A stretch of 64,000 bases of DNA from the NCBI GenBank assembly GCA_964019165.1, contig OZ025269.1, positions 15,324,687 through 15,388,686 on the forward strand, in the 5' to 3' direction. The notes under the pieces were generated by a model. The model did no database searches. It was given only the letters and a program-made list of their open reading frames with translations, and was not told the origin of the DNA. This DNA is from Mastigias papua (Eukaryota; Cnidaria; Scyphozoa; Rhizostomeae; Mastigiidae). Of this stretch, positions 25,955 through 39,014 are shown piece by piece; position 1 is the stretch's first letter; each line of letters begins with the position of its first letter. The position numbers and the translations under genes were made by a program.

Positions 25955-28900
25955 TATAGCCTTGGTATTTTGCCTAGAAATGACTAAAATTGAAATTGGT
26001 TGAGTTTGACTGCAGATTGAAAAGTGATGAAAATGAGGCAATTTTTGCCAAAAAGTAAGGCTATAGCCTTTGTATTTTGCCTAAACATGACTAAAATTGA
26101 AATTGGTTGAGTTTGACTGCAGACTGAAAAGTGATGAAAATGAGGTAAGTTTCGCCAAAAAGTAAGGCTATAGCCTTGGTATTTTGCCTAAACATGACTA
26201 AAATTGAAATTGGTTGAGTTTGACTGCAGATTGAAAAGTGATGAAAATGAGGCAATTTTGGCCAAAAAGTAAGGCTATAGCCTTGGTATTTTGGCTAAAC
26301 ATGACTAAAATTGAAAGTGGTTGAGTTTGACTGCAGATTGAAAAGTGATGAAAATGAGGCAATTTTGGCCAAAACGTAAGGCTATAGCCTTGGTATTTTG
26401 CCTAAAAATGACTAAAATTGAAATTGGTTGAGTTTGACTGCAGAATGAAAAGTGATGAAAATGAGGCAATTTTGGCCAAAAAGTACGGCTATAGCCTTTG
26501 TATTTTGCCTAAACATGACTAAATGTGAAATTGGTCGAGTTTGACTGCAGATTGAAAAGTGATGAAAATGAGGCAATTTTGGCCAAAAAGTAAGGCTATA
26601 GCCTTGGCATTGTGCCTAAATATGACTAACCTTTAATTGGTTGAGTTTGACTGCAGATTGAAAAGTGATGACAATGAGGCAATTTTGGCCAAAAAGTAAA
26701 GCTATAGCCTTGGTATTTTGCCTAAAAATGACTAAAATTGCAATTGGTGGAGTTTGACTGCAGATTGAAAAGTGATGACAATGAGGCAATTTTGGCAAAA
26801 ACGTAAGGCTATAGCCTTGGTATGTTGCCTAAAAATGACTAAAATTGAAATTGGTGGAGTTTGACTGCAGATTGAAAAGTGATGAAAATGAGGCAATTTT
26901 GGCCAAACAGTAAGGCTATAGCCTTGGCATTTTGCCTAAACATGACTAAAATTGAAATTGGTGGAGTTTGACTGCAGATTAAAAAGTGATGACAATGAGG
27001 CAATTTTGGCCAAAACGTAAGGCTATAGTCTTGGTATGTTGCCTAAAAATGACTAAAATTGAAATTGGTTGAGTTTGACTGCAGATTGAAAAGTGATGAA
27101 AATGAGGCAATGTTGACCAAAAAGTAAGGCTATAGCCTTGGTATTTTGCCTAAAAATGACTAAAATTGAAATTGGTTGAGTGTGACTGCAGATTGAAAAG
27201 TGATGAACATGAGGCAATTTTGGCCAAAACGTAAGGCTATAGCCTTGGTATTTTGCCAAAAAATGACTAAAGTTGACATTGGTTGAGTTTGACTGCAGAT
27301 TGAAAAGTGATGAAAATGAGGCAATTTTGGCCAAAAAGTAAGGCTATAGCCTTTTTGTTTGCCTAAACATGATTAAGATTGAAATTGGTTGAGTTTGACT
27401 GCAGATTGAAAAGTGATGAAAATGAGGCAATTTTGGCCAAAACGCAAGGCTATAGCCTTGGTATTTTGCATACAAATGACTAAAATTGAAATTGATTGAG
27501 GTTGACTGCAGAGGGAAAAGTGATGAAAATGAGGCAATTTTGGCCAAAAAGTAAGGCTATAGCCTTGGTATTTTGCCTAAAAATGACTAAAATTGCAATT
27601 GGTTGAGTTTGACTGCAGATTGAAGAGTGATGAAAATGAGGCAATGTTGGCCAAAAGGTAAAGCTACAGCCTTGGTGTTTTGCCTAAAATTGACTAAAAT
27701 TGAAAGTAGGTGAGGTTGACTGCAGAATGAAAAGTGACAGAACTAAGGCAATTTTGGCCACAAAGTAAGGCTATAGCATTGATATTTTGCATAAAAATGA
27801 CTAAAATTGCAATTGGTTGAGGTTGACTGCAGATTGAAAAGTGTTGAAAATGAGGCAATTTTGGCCAAAAAGTAAGGCTATAGCCGTGGTACTTTGCATA
27901 AAAATGACTAAAATTGAAATTGGTCGAGTTTGACTGCAGATTGAAAAGTGATGACAATGAGGCAATTTTGGCCAAAACGTAAGGCTATAGCCTTGGTATG
28001 TTGCCTAAAAATGACTAAAATTGAAATTGGTGGAGTTTGACTGCAGATTGAAAAGTGATGAAAATGAGGCAATTTTGGCCAAAACGTAAGGCTATAGCCT
28101 TGGTATTGTGTCTACAAATGACTAAAAGTGAAATTGGTTGAGTTTGACTGCAGATTGAAAAGTGATGACAATGAGGCAATTTTGGCCAAAAAGTAAAGCT
28201 ATAGCCTTGGTATTTTGCCTAAAAATGACTAAAATTGCAATTGGTGGAGTTTGACTGCAGATTGAAAAGTGATGACAATGAGGCAATTTTGGCAAAAACG
28301 TAAGGCTATAGCCTTGGTATGTTGCCTAAAAATGACTAAAATTGAAATTGGTGGAGTTTGACTGCAGATTGAAAAGTGATGAAAATGAGGCAATTTTGGC
28401 CAAACAGTAAGGCTATAGCCTTGGCATTTTGCCTAAACATGACTAAACTTGAAATTGGTGGAGTTTGACTGCAGATTGAAAAGTGATGACAATGAGGCAA
28501 TTTTGGCCAAAACGTAAGGCTATAGTCTTGGTATGTTGCCTAAAAATGACTAAAATTGAAATTGGTTGAGTTTGACTGCAGATTGAAAAGTGATGAAAAT
28601 GAGGCAATGTTGACCAAAAAGTAAGGCTATAGCCTTGGTATTTTGCCTAAAAATGACTAAAATTGAAATTGGTTGAGTGTGACTGCAGATTGAAAAGTGA
28701 TGAAAATGAGGCAATTTTGGCCAAAACGCAAGGCTATAGCCTTGGTATTTTGCATACAAATGACTAAAATTGAAATTGATTGAGGTTGACTGCAGAGTGA
28801 AAAGTGATGAAAATGAGGCAATTTTGGCCAAAAAGTAAGGCTATAGCCTTTGTATTTTGCCTAAAAATGACTAAAATTGAAATTGGTTGAGTTTGACTGC

Positions 28901-29274
28901 AGATTGACGAGTGATGAAAATGAGGCAATGTTGGCCAAAAGGTAAAGCTACAGCCTAGGTGTTTTGCCTAAAATTGACTAAAATTGAAAGTAGGTGAGGT
29001 TGACTGCAGAATGAAAAGTGACAGAACTAAGGCAATTTTGGCCACAAAGTAAGGCTATAGCATTGATATTTTGCATAACAATGACTAAAATTGCAATTGG
29101 TTGAGGTTGACTGCAGATTGAAAAGTGATGAAAATGAGGCAATTTTGGCCAAAACGTAAGGCTATAGCCTTGGTATGTTGCCTAAAAATGACTAAAATTG
29201 AAATTGGTGGAGTTTGACTGCAGATTGAAAAGTGATGAAAATGAGGCAATTTTGGCCAAAACGTAAGGCTATAG

Positions 29275-32200
29275 CCTTGGTATTGTGTCTACAAATGACT
29301 AAAAGTGAAATTGGTTGAGTTTGACTGCAGATTGACAAGTGATGACAATGAGGCAATTTTGGCCAAAAAGTAAAGCTATAGCCTTGGTATTTTGCCTAAA
29401 AATGACTAAAATTGCAATTGGTGGAGTTTGACTGCAGATTGAAAAGTGATGACAATGAGGCAATTTTGGCAAAAACGTAAGGCTATAGCCTTGGTATGTT
29501 GCCTAAAAATGACTAAAATTGAAATTGGTGGAGTTTGACTGCAGATTGAAAAGTGATGAAAATGAGGCAATTTTGGCCAAACAGTAAGGCTATAGCCTTG
29601 GTATGTTGCCTAAAAATGACTAAAATTGAAATTGGTGGAGTTTGACTGCAGATTGAAAAGTGATGAAAATGAGGCAATTTTGGCCAAAACGTAAGGCTAT
29701 AGCCTTGGTATTGTGTCTACAAATGACTAAAAGTGAAATTGGTTGAGTTTGACTGCAGATTTAAAAGTGATGAAAATGAGGCAATTTTGGCCAAACAGTA
29801 AGGCTATAGCCTTGGTATTTTGCCTAAACATGACTAAAATTGATATTGGTGGAGTTTGACTGCAGATTGAAAAGTGATGACAATGAGGCAATTTTGACCA
29901 AAACGTAAGGCTATAGCCTTGGTATGTTGCCTAAAAATGACTAAAATTGAAATTGGTGGAGTTTGACTGCAGATTGAAAAGTGATGACAATGAGGCAATT
30001 TTGGCCAAAACGTAAGGCTATAGCCTTGGTATGTTGCCTAAAAATGACTAAAATTGAAATTGGTGGAGTTTGACTGCAGATTGAAAAGTGATGAAAATGA
30101 GGCAATTTTGGCCAAAAAGTAAGGCTATAGACTTGGTATTGTGTCTAAAAATGACTAAAAGTGAAATTGGTTGAGTCTGAGTACAGATTGAAAAGTGATG
30201 AAAATGAGGCAATTTTGGCCAAAACGCAAGGCTATAGCCTTGGCATTTTGCATACAAATGACTAAAATTGAAATTGATTGAGGTTGACTGCAGAGTGAAA
30301 AGTGATGAAAATGAGGCAATTTTGGCCAAAAAGTAAGGCTATAGCCTTGGTATTTTGCCTAAAAATGACTAAAATTGCAATTGGTTGAGTTTGACTGCAG
30401 ATTGAAGAGTGATGAAAATGAGGCAATGTTGGCCAAAAGGTAAAGCTACAGCCTTGGTGTTTTGCCTAAAATTGACTAAAATTGAAAGTAGGTGAGGTTG
30501 ACTGCAGAATGAAAAGTGACAGAACTAAGGCAATTTTGGCCACAAAGTAAGGCTATAGCATTGATATTTTGCATAAAAATGACTAAAATTGCAATTGGTT
30601 GAGGTTGACTGCAGATTGAAAAGTGATGAAAATGAGGCAATTTTGGCCAAAAAGTAAGGCTATAGCCGTGGTACTTTGCATAAAAATGACTAAAATTGAA
30701 ATTGGTCGAGTTTGACTGCAGATTGAAAAGTGATGACAATGAGGCAATTTTGGCCAAAACGTAAGGCTATAGCCTTGGTATGTTGCCTAAAAATGACTAA
30801 AATTGAAATTGGTGGAGTTTGACTGCAGATTGAAAAGTGATGAAAATGAGGCAATTTTGGCCAAAACGTAAGGCTATAGCCTTGGTATTGTGTCTACAAA
30901 TGACTAAAAGTGAAATTGGTTGAGTTTGACTGCAGATTTAAAAGTGATGAAAATGAGGCAATTTTGGCCAAACAGTAAGGCTATAGCCTTGGTATTTTGC
31001 CTAAACATGACTAAAATTGATATTGGTGGAGTTTGACTGCAGATTGAAAAGTGATGACAATGAGGCAATTTTGACCAAAACGTAAGGCTATAGCCTTGGT
31101 ATGTTGCCTAAAAATGACTAAAATTGAAATTGGTGGAGTTTGACTGCAGATTGAAAAGTGATGACAATGAGGCAATTTTGGCCAAAACGTAAGGCTATAG
31201 CCTTGGTATGTTGCCTAAAAATGACTAAAATTGAAATTGGTGGAGTTTGACTGCAGATTGAAAAGTGATGAAAATGAGGCAATTTTGGCCAAAAAGTAAG
31301 GCTATAGCCTTAGTATTGTGTCTAAAAATGACTAAAAGTGAAATTGGTTGAGTCTGACTACAGATTGAAAAGTGATGAAAATGAGGCAATTTTGGCCAAA
31401 AAGTAAGGCTATAGCCTTGGTATGTTGCCTAAAAATGACTAAAATTCAAATTGGTTGAGTTTCACTGCAGATTGAAAAGTGATGAAAATGAGGCAATTTT
31501 GGCCAAAAAGTAAGGCTATAGCCTTTGTATTTTGCCTAAGCATGACTAAAATTGAAATTTGTTGAGTTTGACTGCAGATTGAAAAGTGATGAAAATGAGG
31601 CAAGTTTGGCCAAAAAGTAAGGCTATAGCCTTGGTATTGTGTCTACAAATGACTAAAAGTGAAATTGGTTGAGTTTGACTGCAGATTGACAAGTGATGAC
31701 AATGAGGCAATTTTGGCCAAAAAGTAAAGCTATAGCCTTGGTATTTTGCCTAAAAATGACTAAAATTGCAATTGGTGGAGTTTGACTGCAGATTGAAAAG
31801 TGATGACAATGAGGCAATTTTGGCAAAAACGTAAGGCTATAGCCTTGGTATGTTGCCTAAAAATGACTAAAATTGAAATTGGTTGAGTTTGACTGCAGAT
31901 TGAAAAGTGATGAAAATGTGGCAATTTTGGCCAAAAAGTAAGCCTATAGCCTTGATAGTTTGCCTAAAAATGACTAAAATTGAAATTGGTGGAGTTTGAC
32001 TGCAGATTGAAAAGTGATGAAAATGAGGCAATTTTTTGGCCAAAACGTAAGGCTATAGCCTTGGTATTGTGTCTACAAATGACTAAAAGTGAAATTGGTT
32101 GAGTTTGACTGCAGATTTAAAAGTGATGAAAATGAGGCAATTTTGGCCAAACAGTAAGGCTATAGCCTTGGTATTTTGCCTAAACATGACTAAAATTGAT

Positions 32201-33480
32201 ATTGGTGGAGTTTGACTGCAGATTGAAAAGTGATGACAATGAGGCAATTTTGACCAAAACGTAAGGCTATAGCCTTGGTATGTTGCCTAAAAATGACTAA
32301 AATTGAAATTGGTGGAGTTTGACTGCAGATTGAAAAGTGATGACAATGAGGCAATTTTGGCCAAAACGTAAGGCTATAGCCTTGGTATGTTGCCTAAAAA
32401 TGACTAAAATTGAAATTGGTGGAGTTTGACTGCAGATTGAAAAGTGATGAAAATGAGGCAATTTTGGCCAAAAAGTAAGGCTATAGCCTTGGTATTGTGT
32501 CTAAAAATGACTAAAAGTGAAATTGGTTGAGTCTGAGTACAGATTGAAAAGTGATGAAAATGAGGCAATTTTGGCCAAAACGCAAGGCTATAGCCTTGGC
32601 ATTTTGCATACAAATGACTAAAATTGAAATTGATTGAGGTTGACTGCAGAGTGAAAAGTGATGAAAATGAGGCAATTTTGGCCAAAAAGTAAGGCTATAG
32701 CCTTGGTATTTTGCCTAAAAATGACTAAAATTGCAATTGGTTGAGTTTGACTGCAGATTGAAGAGTGATGAAAATGAGGCAATGTTGGCCAAAAGGTAAA
32801 GCTACAGCCTTGGTGTTTTGCCTAAAATTGACTAAAATTGAAAGTAGGTGAGGTTGACTGCAGAATGAAAAGTGACAGAACTAAGGCAATTTTGGCCACA
32901 AAGTAAGGCTATAGCATTGATATTTTGCATAAAAATGACTAAAATTGCAATTGGTTGAGGTTGACTGCAGATTGAAAAGTGATGAAAATGAGGCAATTTT
33001 GGCCAAAAAGTAAGGCTATAGCCGTGGTACTTTGCATAAAAATGACTAAAATTGAAATTGGTCGAGTTTGACTGCAGATTGAAAAGTGATGACAATGAGG
33101 CAATTTTGGCCAAAACGTAAGGCTATAGCCTTGGTATGTTGCCTAAAAATGACTAAAATTGAAATTGGTGGAGTTTGACTGCAGATTGAAAAGTGATGAA
33201 AATGAGGCAATTTTGGCCAAAACGTAAGGCTATAGCCTTGGTATTGTGTCTACAAATGACTAAAAGTGAAATTGGTTGAGTTTGACTGCAGATTTAAAAG
33301 TGATGAAAATGAGGCAATTTTGGCCAAACAGTAAGGCTATAGCCTTGGTATTTTGCCTAAACATGACTAAAATTGATATTGGTTGAGTTTGACTGCAGAG
33401 TGAAAAGTGATGACAATGAGGCAATTTTGGCCAAAACGTAAGGCTATAGCCTTGGTATGTTGCCTAAAAATGACTAAAAT
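29275..33480 (+). repeat. 22-monomer (2,356-bp) higher-order repeat, about 1.8 copies
   Basis: Copy one is about 29,275-31,125 and copy two about 31,630-33,480. Shared private segments include GAGTCTGAGTACAGATTG, GCATACAAATG, GCCGTGGTACTTTGC and AGCTACAGCC. The offset is 2,354 bp at the start and 2,356 bp after 32,035, because copy two has two extra T in GCAATTTTTTGGCC. Part of the same block is also found at about 27,430-28,120, 2,782 bp before its second occurrence. Confidence 0.82.
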
Positions 33481-34130
33481 TGAAATTGGTGGAGTTTGAC
33501 TGCAGAATGAAAAGTGACAGAACTAAGGCAATTTTGGCCACAAAGTAAGGCTATAGCATTGATATTTTGCATAAAAATGACTAAAATTGCAATTGGTTGA
33601 GGTTGACTGCAGATTGAAAAGTGATGAAAATGAGGCAATTTTGGCCAAAAAGTAAGGCTATAGCCGTGGTACTTTGCATAAAAATGACTAAAATTGAAAT
33701 TGGTCGAGTTTGACTGCAGATTGAAAAGTGATGACAATGAGGCAATTTTGGCCAAAACGTAAGGCTATAGCCTTGGTATGTTGCCTAAAAATGACTAAAA
33801 TTGAAATTGGTGGAGTTTGACTGCAGATTGAAAAGTGATGAAAATGAGGCAATTTTGGCCAAAACGTAAGGCTATAGCCTTGGTATTGTGTCTACAAATG
33901 ACTAAAAGTGAAATTGGTTGAGTTTGACTGCAGATTTAAAAGTGATGAAAATGAGGCAATTTTGGCCAAACAGTAAGGCTATAGCCTTGGTATTTTGCCT
34001 AAACATGACTAAAATTGATATTGGTTGAGTTTGACTGCAGAGTGAAAAGTGATGACAATGAGGCAATTTTGGCCAAAACGTAAGGCTATAGCCTTGGTAT
34101 GTTGCCTAAAAATGACTAAAATTGAAATTG
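32850..34130 (+). repeat. 6-monomer (642-bp) higher-order repeat, 2 copies
   Basis: The stretch opening with TGACTGCAGAATGAAAAG and GTGACAGAACTAAGG near 32,860 recurs at 33,502. The following AGCATTGATATTTTGC, GCCGTGGTACTTTGC and GCAGATTTAAAAGTG segments recur with it at 642 bp. By eye the copies differ very little. The duplication overlaps the end of the 2,356-bp HOR, so it formed later or extended it. Confidence 0.8.
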
Positions 34131-37100
34131 GTGGAGTTTGACTGCAGATTGAAAAGTGATGAAAATGAGGCAATTTTGGCCAAAAAGTAAGGCTATATCC
34201 TTGGTATTGTGTCTAAAAATGACTAAAAGTGAAATTGGTTGAGTCTGACTACAGATTGAAAAGTGATGAAAATGAGGCAATTTTGGCCAAAAAGTAAGGC
34301 TATAGCCTTGGTATGTTGCCTACAAATGACTAAAATTGAAATTGGTTGAGTTTCACTGCAGATTGAAAAGTGATGAAAATGAGGCAATTTTGGCCAAAAA
34401 GTAAGGCTATAGCCTTTGTATTTTGCCTAAGCATGACTAAAATTGAAATTTGTTGAGTTTGACTGCAGATTGAAAAGTGATGAAAATGAGGCAAGTTTGG
34501 CCAAAAAGTAAGGCTATAGCCTTTGTATTGTGTCTAAAAATGACTAAAAGTGAAATTGGTTGAGTTTGACTGCAGATTGAAAAGTGATGAAAATGAGGCA
34601 ATTTTGGCCAAAAAGTAAGGCTATAGCCTTGGTATTTTGCCTAAAAATGACTAAAATTGAAATTGGTTGAGTGTGACTGCAGATTGAAAAGTGATGAAAA
34701 TGAGGCAATTTTGGCCAAAAAGTAAGGCTATAGCCTTGGTATTTTGCCTAAAAATGACTAAAGTTGACATTGGTTGAGTTTGACTGCAGATTGAAAAGTG
34801 ATGAAAATGAGGCAATTTTGGCCAAAAAGTAAGGCTGTAGCCTTTTTTTTTGCCTAAACATGATTAAAATTGAAATTGGTTGAGTTTGACTGCAGATTGA
34901 AAAGTGATGAAAATGAGGCAATTTTGGCCAAAACGCAAGGCTATAGCCTTGGCATTTTGCATACAAATGACTAAAATTGAAATTGATTGAGGTTGACTGC
35001 AGAGTGAAAAGTGATGAAAATGAGGCAATTTTGGCCAAAAAGTAAGGCTATAGCCTTGGTATTTTGCCTAAAAATGACTACAATTGCAATTGGTTGAGTT
35101 TGACTGCAGATTGAAAAGTGATGAAAATGAGGCAATGTTGGCCAAAAGGCAAAGCTACAGCCTTGGTGTTTTGCCTAAAATTGACTAAAATTGAAAGTAG
35201 GTGAGGTTGACTGCAGAATGAAAAGTGACAGAACTAAGGCAATTTTGGCCACAAAGTAAGGCTATAGCATTGATATTTTGCATAAAAATGACTAAAATTG
35301 CAATTGGTTGAGGTTGACTGCAGATTGAAAAGTGATGAAAATGAGGCAATTTTGGCCAAAAAGTAAGGCTATAGCCGTGGTACTTTGCATAAAAATGACT
35401 AAAATTGAAATTGGTGGAGTTTGACTGCAGATTGAAAAGTGATGACAATGAGGCAATTTTGGCCAAAACGTAAGGCTATAGCCTTGATATGTTGCCTAAA
35501 AATGACTAAAATTGAAATTGGTGGAGTTTGACTGCAGATTGAAAAGTGATGAAAATGAGGCAATTTTGGCCAAAACGTAAGGCTATAGCCTTGGTTTTGT
35601 GTCTACAAATGACTAAAAGTGAAATTGGTTGAGTTTGACTGCAGATTGAAAAGTGATGAAAATGAGGCAATTTTGGCCAAACAGTAAGGCTATAGCCTTG
35701 GTATTTTGCCTAAACATGACTAAAATTGATATTGGTGGAGTTTGACTGCAGATTGAAAAGTGATGACAATGAGGCAATTTTGACCAAAACGTAAGGCTAT
35801 AGCCTTGGTATGTTGCCTAAAAATGACTAAAATTGAAATTGGTGGAGTTTGACTGCAGATTGAAAAGTGATGAAACTGAGGCAAGTTTGGCCAAACAGTA
35901 AGGCTATAGCCTTGGCATTTTGCCTAAACATGACTAAAATTGAAATTGGTGGAGTTTGACTGCAGATTGAAAAGTGATGACAATGAGGCAATTTTGGCCA
36001 AAACGTAAGGCTATAGCCTTGGTAGTTTGCCTAAAAATGACTAAAATTGAAATTGGTTGAGTTTGACTGCAGATTGAAAAGTGATGAAAATGAGGCAATT
36101 TTGGCCAAAAAGTAAGGCTATAGCCTTTGTATTTTGCCTAAGCATGACTAAAATTGAAATTTGTTGAGTTTGACTGCAGATTGAAAAGTGATGAAAATGA
36201 GGCAATTTTGGCCAAAAAGTAAGGCTATAGCCTTTGTATTGTGTCTAAAAATGACTAAAATTGAAATTGGTTAAGTTTGACTGCAGATTGAAAAGTGATG
36301 AAGGCAATTTTGGCCAAAAAGTAAGGCTATAGCCTTGGCAATGTGCATAAAAATGACTAAAAGTGCAATTGATTGAGGTTGACTGCAGATTGAAAAGTGA
36401 TGAAAATGAGGCAATTTTGGCCAAAACGTAAGGCTATAGCCTTGGTACTTTGCCTAAAAATGACTAAAATTGCAATTGGTTGAGTTTGACTGCAGATTGA
36501 AAAGTGATGAAAATGAGGCAATGTTGGCCAAAAGGTAAAGCTACAGCCTTGGTGTTTTGCCTAAAATTGACTAAAATTGAAAGTAGGTGAGGTTGACTGC
36601 AGAATGAAAAGTGACAGAACTAAGGCAATTTTGGCCACAAAGTAAGGCTATAGCATTGATATTTTGCATAAAAATGACTAAAATTGCAATTGGTTGATGT
36701 TGACTGCAGATTGAAAAGTGATGAAAATGAGGCAATTTTGGCCAAAAAGTAAGGCTATAGCCGTGGTACTTTGCATACAAATGACTAAAATTGAAATTGG
36801 TGGAGTTTGACTGCAGATTGAAAAGTGATGACAATGAGGCAATTTTGGCCAAAACGTAAGGCTATAGCCTTGGTATGTTGCCTAAAAATGACTAAAATTG
36901 AAATTGGTGGAGTTTGACTGCAGATTGAAAAGTGATGAAAATGAGGCAATTTTGGCCAAAACGTAAGGCTATAGCCTTGGTATTGTGTCTACAAATGACT
37001 AAAAGTGAAATTGGTTGAGTTTGACAGCAGATTTAAAAGTGATGAAAATGAGGCAATTTTGGCCAAACAGTAAGGCTATAGCCTTGGCATTTTGCCTAAA

Positions 37101-37846
37101 CATGACAAAAATTGAAATTGGTGGAGTTTGACTGCAGATTGAAAGGTGATGACAATGAGGCAATTTTGGCCAAAACGTAAGGCTATAGCCTTGGTAGTTT
37201 GCCTAAAAATGACTAAAATTGCAATTGGTTGAGTTTGACTGCAGATTGAAAAGTGATGAAAATGAGGCAATTTTGGCCAAACAGTAAGGCTATAGCCTTG
37301 GTATTTTGCCTAAACATCACTAAAATTGAAATTGGTGGAGTTTGACTGCAGATTGAAAAGTGATGACAATGAGGCAATTTTGGCCAAAACGTAAGGCTAT
37401 AGCCTTGGTATGTTGCCTAAAAATGACTAGAATTGAAATTGGTGGAGTTTGACTGCAGATTGACAAGTGATGAAAATGAGGCAATTTTGGCCAAACAGTA
37501 AGGCTATAGCCTTGGCATTTTGCCTAAACATGACTAAAATTGAAATTGGTGGAGTTTGACTGCAGATTGAAAGGTGATGACAATGAGGCAATTTTGGCCA
37601 AAACGTAAGGCTATAGCCTTGGTATGTTGCCTACAAATGACTAAAATTGAAATTGGTTGAGTTTGACTGCAGATTGAAAAGTGATGAAAATGAGGCAATT
37701 TTGGCCAAAAAGTAAGGCTATAGCCTTTGTATTTTGCCTAAGCATGACTAAAATTGAAATTTGTTGAGTTTGACTGCAGATTGAAAAGTGATGAAAATGA
37801 GGCAATTTTGGCCAAAAAGTAAGGCTATAGCCTTTGTATTGTGTCT

Positions 37847-37953
37847 AAAAATGACTAAAATTGAAATTGGTTGAGTTTGACTGCAGATTGAAAAGTGATG
37901 AAAATGAGGCAATTTTGGCCAAAAAGTAAGGCTATAGCCTTGGTATTTTGCCT
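37847..37953 (+). repeat. Reference monomer (exact consensus copy)
   Basis: This copy equals the by-eye consensus and serves as the numbering reference. In order it contains TGACT at 6-10 and again at 32-36, CTGCAG at 35-40, A-tracts at 45-48, 54-57 and 75-79, TTTTGGCCAAAA at 67-78, AAGGCTATAGCCTT at 82-95 and TATTTTGCCT at 98-107. Composition is 39 A, 32 T, 25 G, 11 C, with no CG dinucleotide. The two TGACT-led segments (6-28 and 32-55) match at about 17 of 24 positions with one gap, so the monomer may itself derive from an older unit of about 26 bp. Confidence 0.9.
37917..37952. other. 36-bp imperfect dyad with perfect 14-bp core, present in nearly every monomer
   Basis: In the reference monomer the left arm GGCCAAAAAGTAAGGCTA and the right arm TAGCCTTGGTATTTTGCC are each 18 nt and abut with no loop. 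The reverse complement of the right arm matches the left arm at 14 of 18 positions. The central AAGGCTATAGCCTT is a perfect palindrome. A second perfect palindrome, TTTTGGCCAAAA (37,913-37,924), overlaps the left arm. Its centre lies 16 bp from the first. Such dyads can form cruciforms in DNA or hairpins in a transcript, and short dyads are reported in several centromeric satellites. A role here is inference. Common core variants are TATAGTCTT, TACAGCC, TGTAGCC, TATAGCATT and TATAGCGTT. Confidence 0.85.
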
Positions 37954-39014
37954 AAAAATGACTAAAATTGAAATTGGTTGAGTGTGACTGCAGATTGAAA
38001 AGTGATGAAAATGAGGCAATTTTGGCCAAAAAGTAAGGCTATAGCCTTGGTATTTTGCCTAAAAATGACTAAAGTTGACATTGGTTGAGTTTGACTGCAG
38101 ATTGAAAAGTGATGAAAATGAGGCAATTTTGGCCAAAAAGTAAGGCTGTAGCCTTTTTTTTTGCCTAAAAATGACTAAAATTGCAATTGGTTGAGTTTGA
38201 CTGCAGATTGAAAAGTGATGAAAATGAGGCAATGTTGGCCAAAAGGTAAGGCTACAGCCTTGGTGTTTTGCCTAAACATGACTAAAATTGAAAGTAGGTG
38301 AGGTTGACTGCAGAATGAAAAGTGACAGAACTAAGGCAATTTTGGCCACAAAGTAAGGCTATAGTCTTGGTATTGTGTCTACAAATGACTAAAAGTGAAA
38401 TTGGTTGAGTTTGACTGCAGATTGAAAAGTGATGAAAATGAGGCAATTTTGGCCAAAAAGTAAGGCTATAGCCTTGGCAATGTGCATAAAAATGACTAAA
38501 AGTGCAATTGATTGAGGTTGACTGCAGATTGAAAAGTGATGAAAATGAGGCAATTTTGGCCAAAAAGTAAGGCTATAGCCTTGGTACTTTGCCTAAAAAT
38601 GACTAAAATTGCAATTGGTTGAGTTTGACTGCAGATTGAAAAGTGATGAAAATGAGGCAATGTTGGCCAAAAGGTAAAGCTACAGCCTTGGTGTTTTGCC
38701 TAAAATTGACTAAAATTGAAAGTAGGTGAGGTTGACTGCAGAATGAAAAGTGACAGAACTAAGGCAATTTTGGCCACAAAGTAAGGCTATAGCATTGATA
38801 TTTTGCATAAAAATGACTAAAATTGCAATTGGTTGATGTTGACTGCAGATTGAAAAGTGATGAAAATGAGGCAATTTTGGCCAAAAAGTAAGGCTATAGC
38901 CGTGGTACTTTGCATACAAATGACTAAAATTGAAATTGGTGGAGTTTGACTGCAGATTGAAAAGTGATGACAATGAGGCAATTTTGGCCAAAACGTAAGG
39001 CTATAGCCTTGGTA

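Larger units (their letters stand above)
1..26690 (+). repeat. Satellite domain 1 (CAACCGATT / GACGGAACTGAGG variants)
   Basis: This part of the array is marked by monomers in which TTGACTGCAGATTG is replaced by TTGACAACCGATTG. They usually follow TATAGTCTTGGCATTTTGCC and carry AAAGTTGACATTGG or AAAGTTGATATTGG. The first is at 33-41 and the last I saw is near 24,835. GACGGAACTGAGG occurs from about 690 to 22,720, and CTTAAATGTGCTG (or CTTAAATATGCTG) from about 1,320 to 16,620. The GGTGGAG form, abundant later, was not seen here. Limits are approximate because variants overlap at the borders. Confidence 0.75.

Noticed and set aside
26616..26798. 60-codon minus-strand frame with a different start (MPKLPHCHHFS)
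   Set aside because: Same satellite peptide in another register, opened by the ATATGACTAACC variant.
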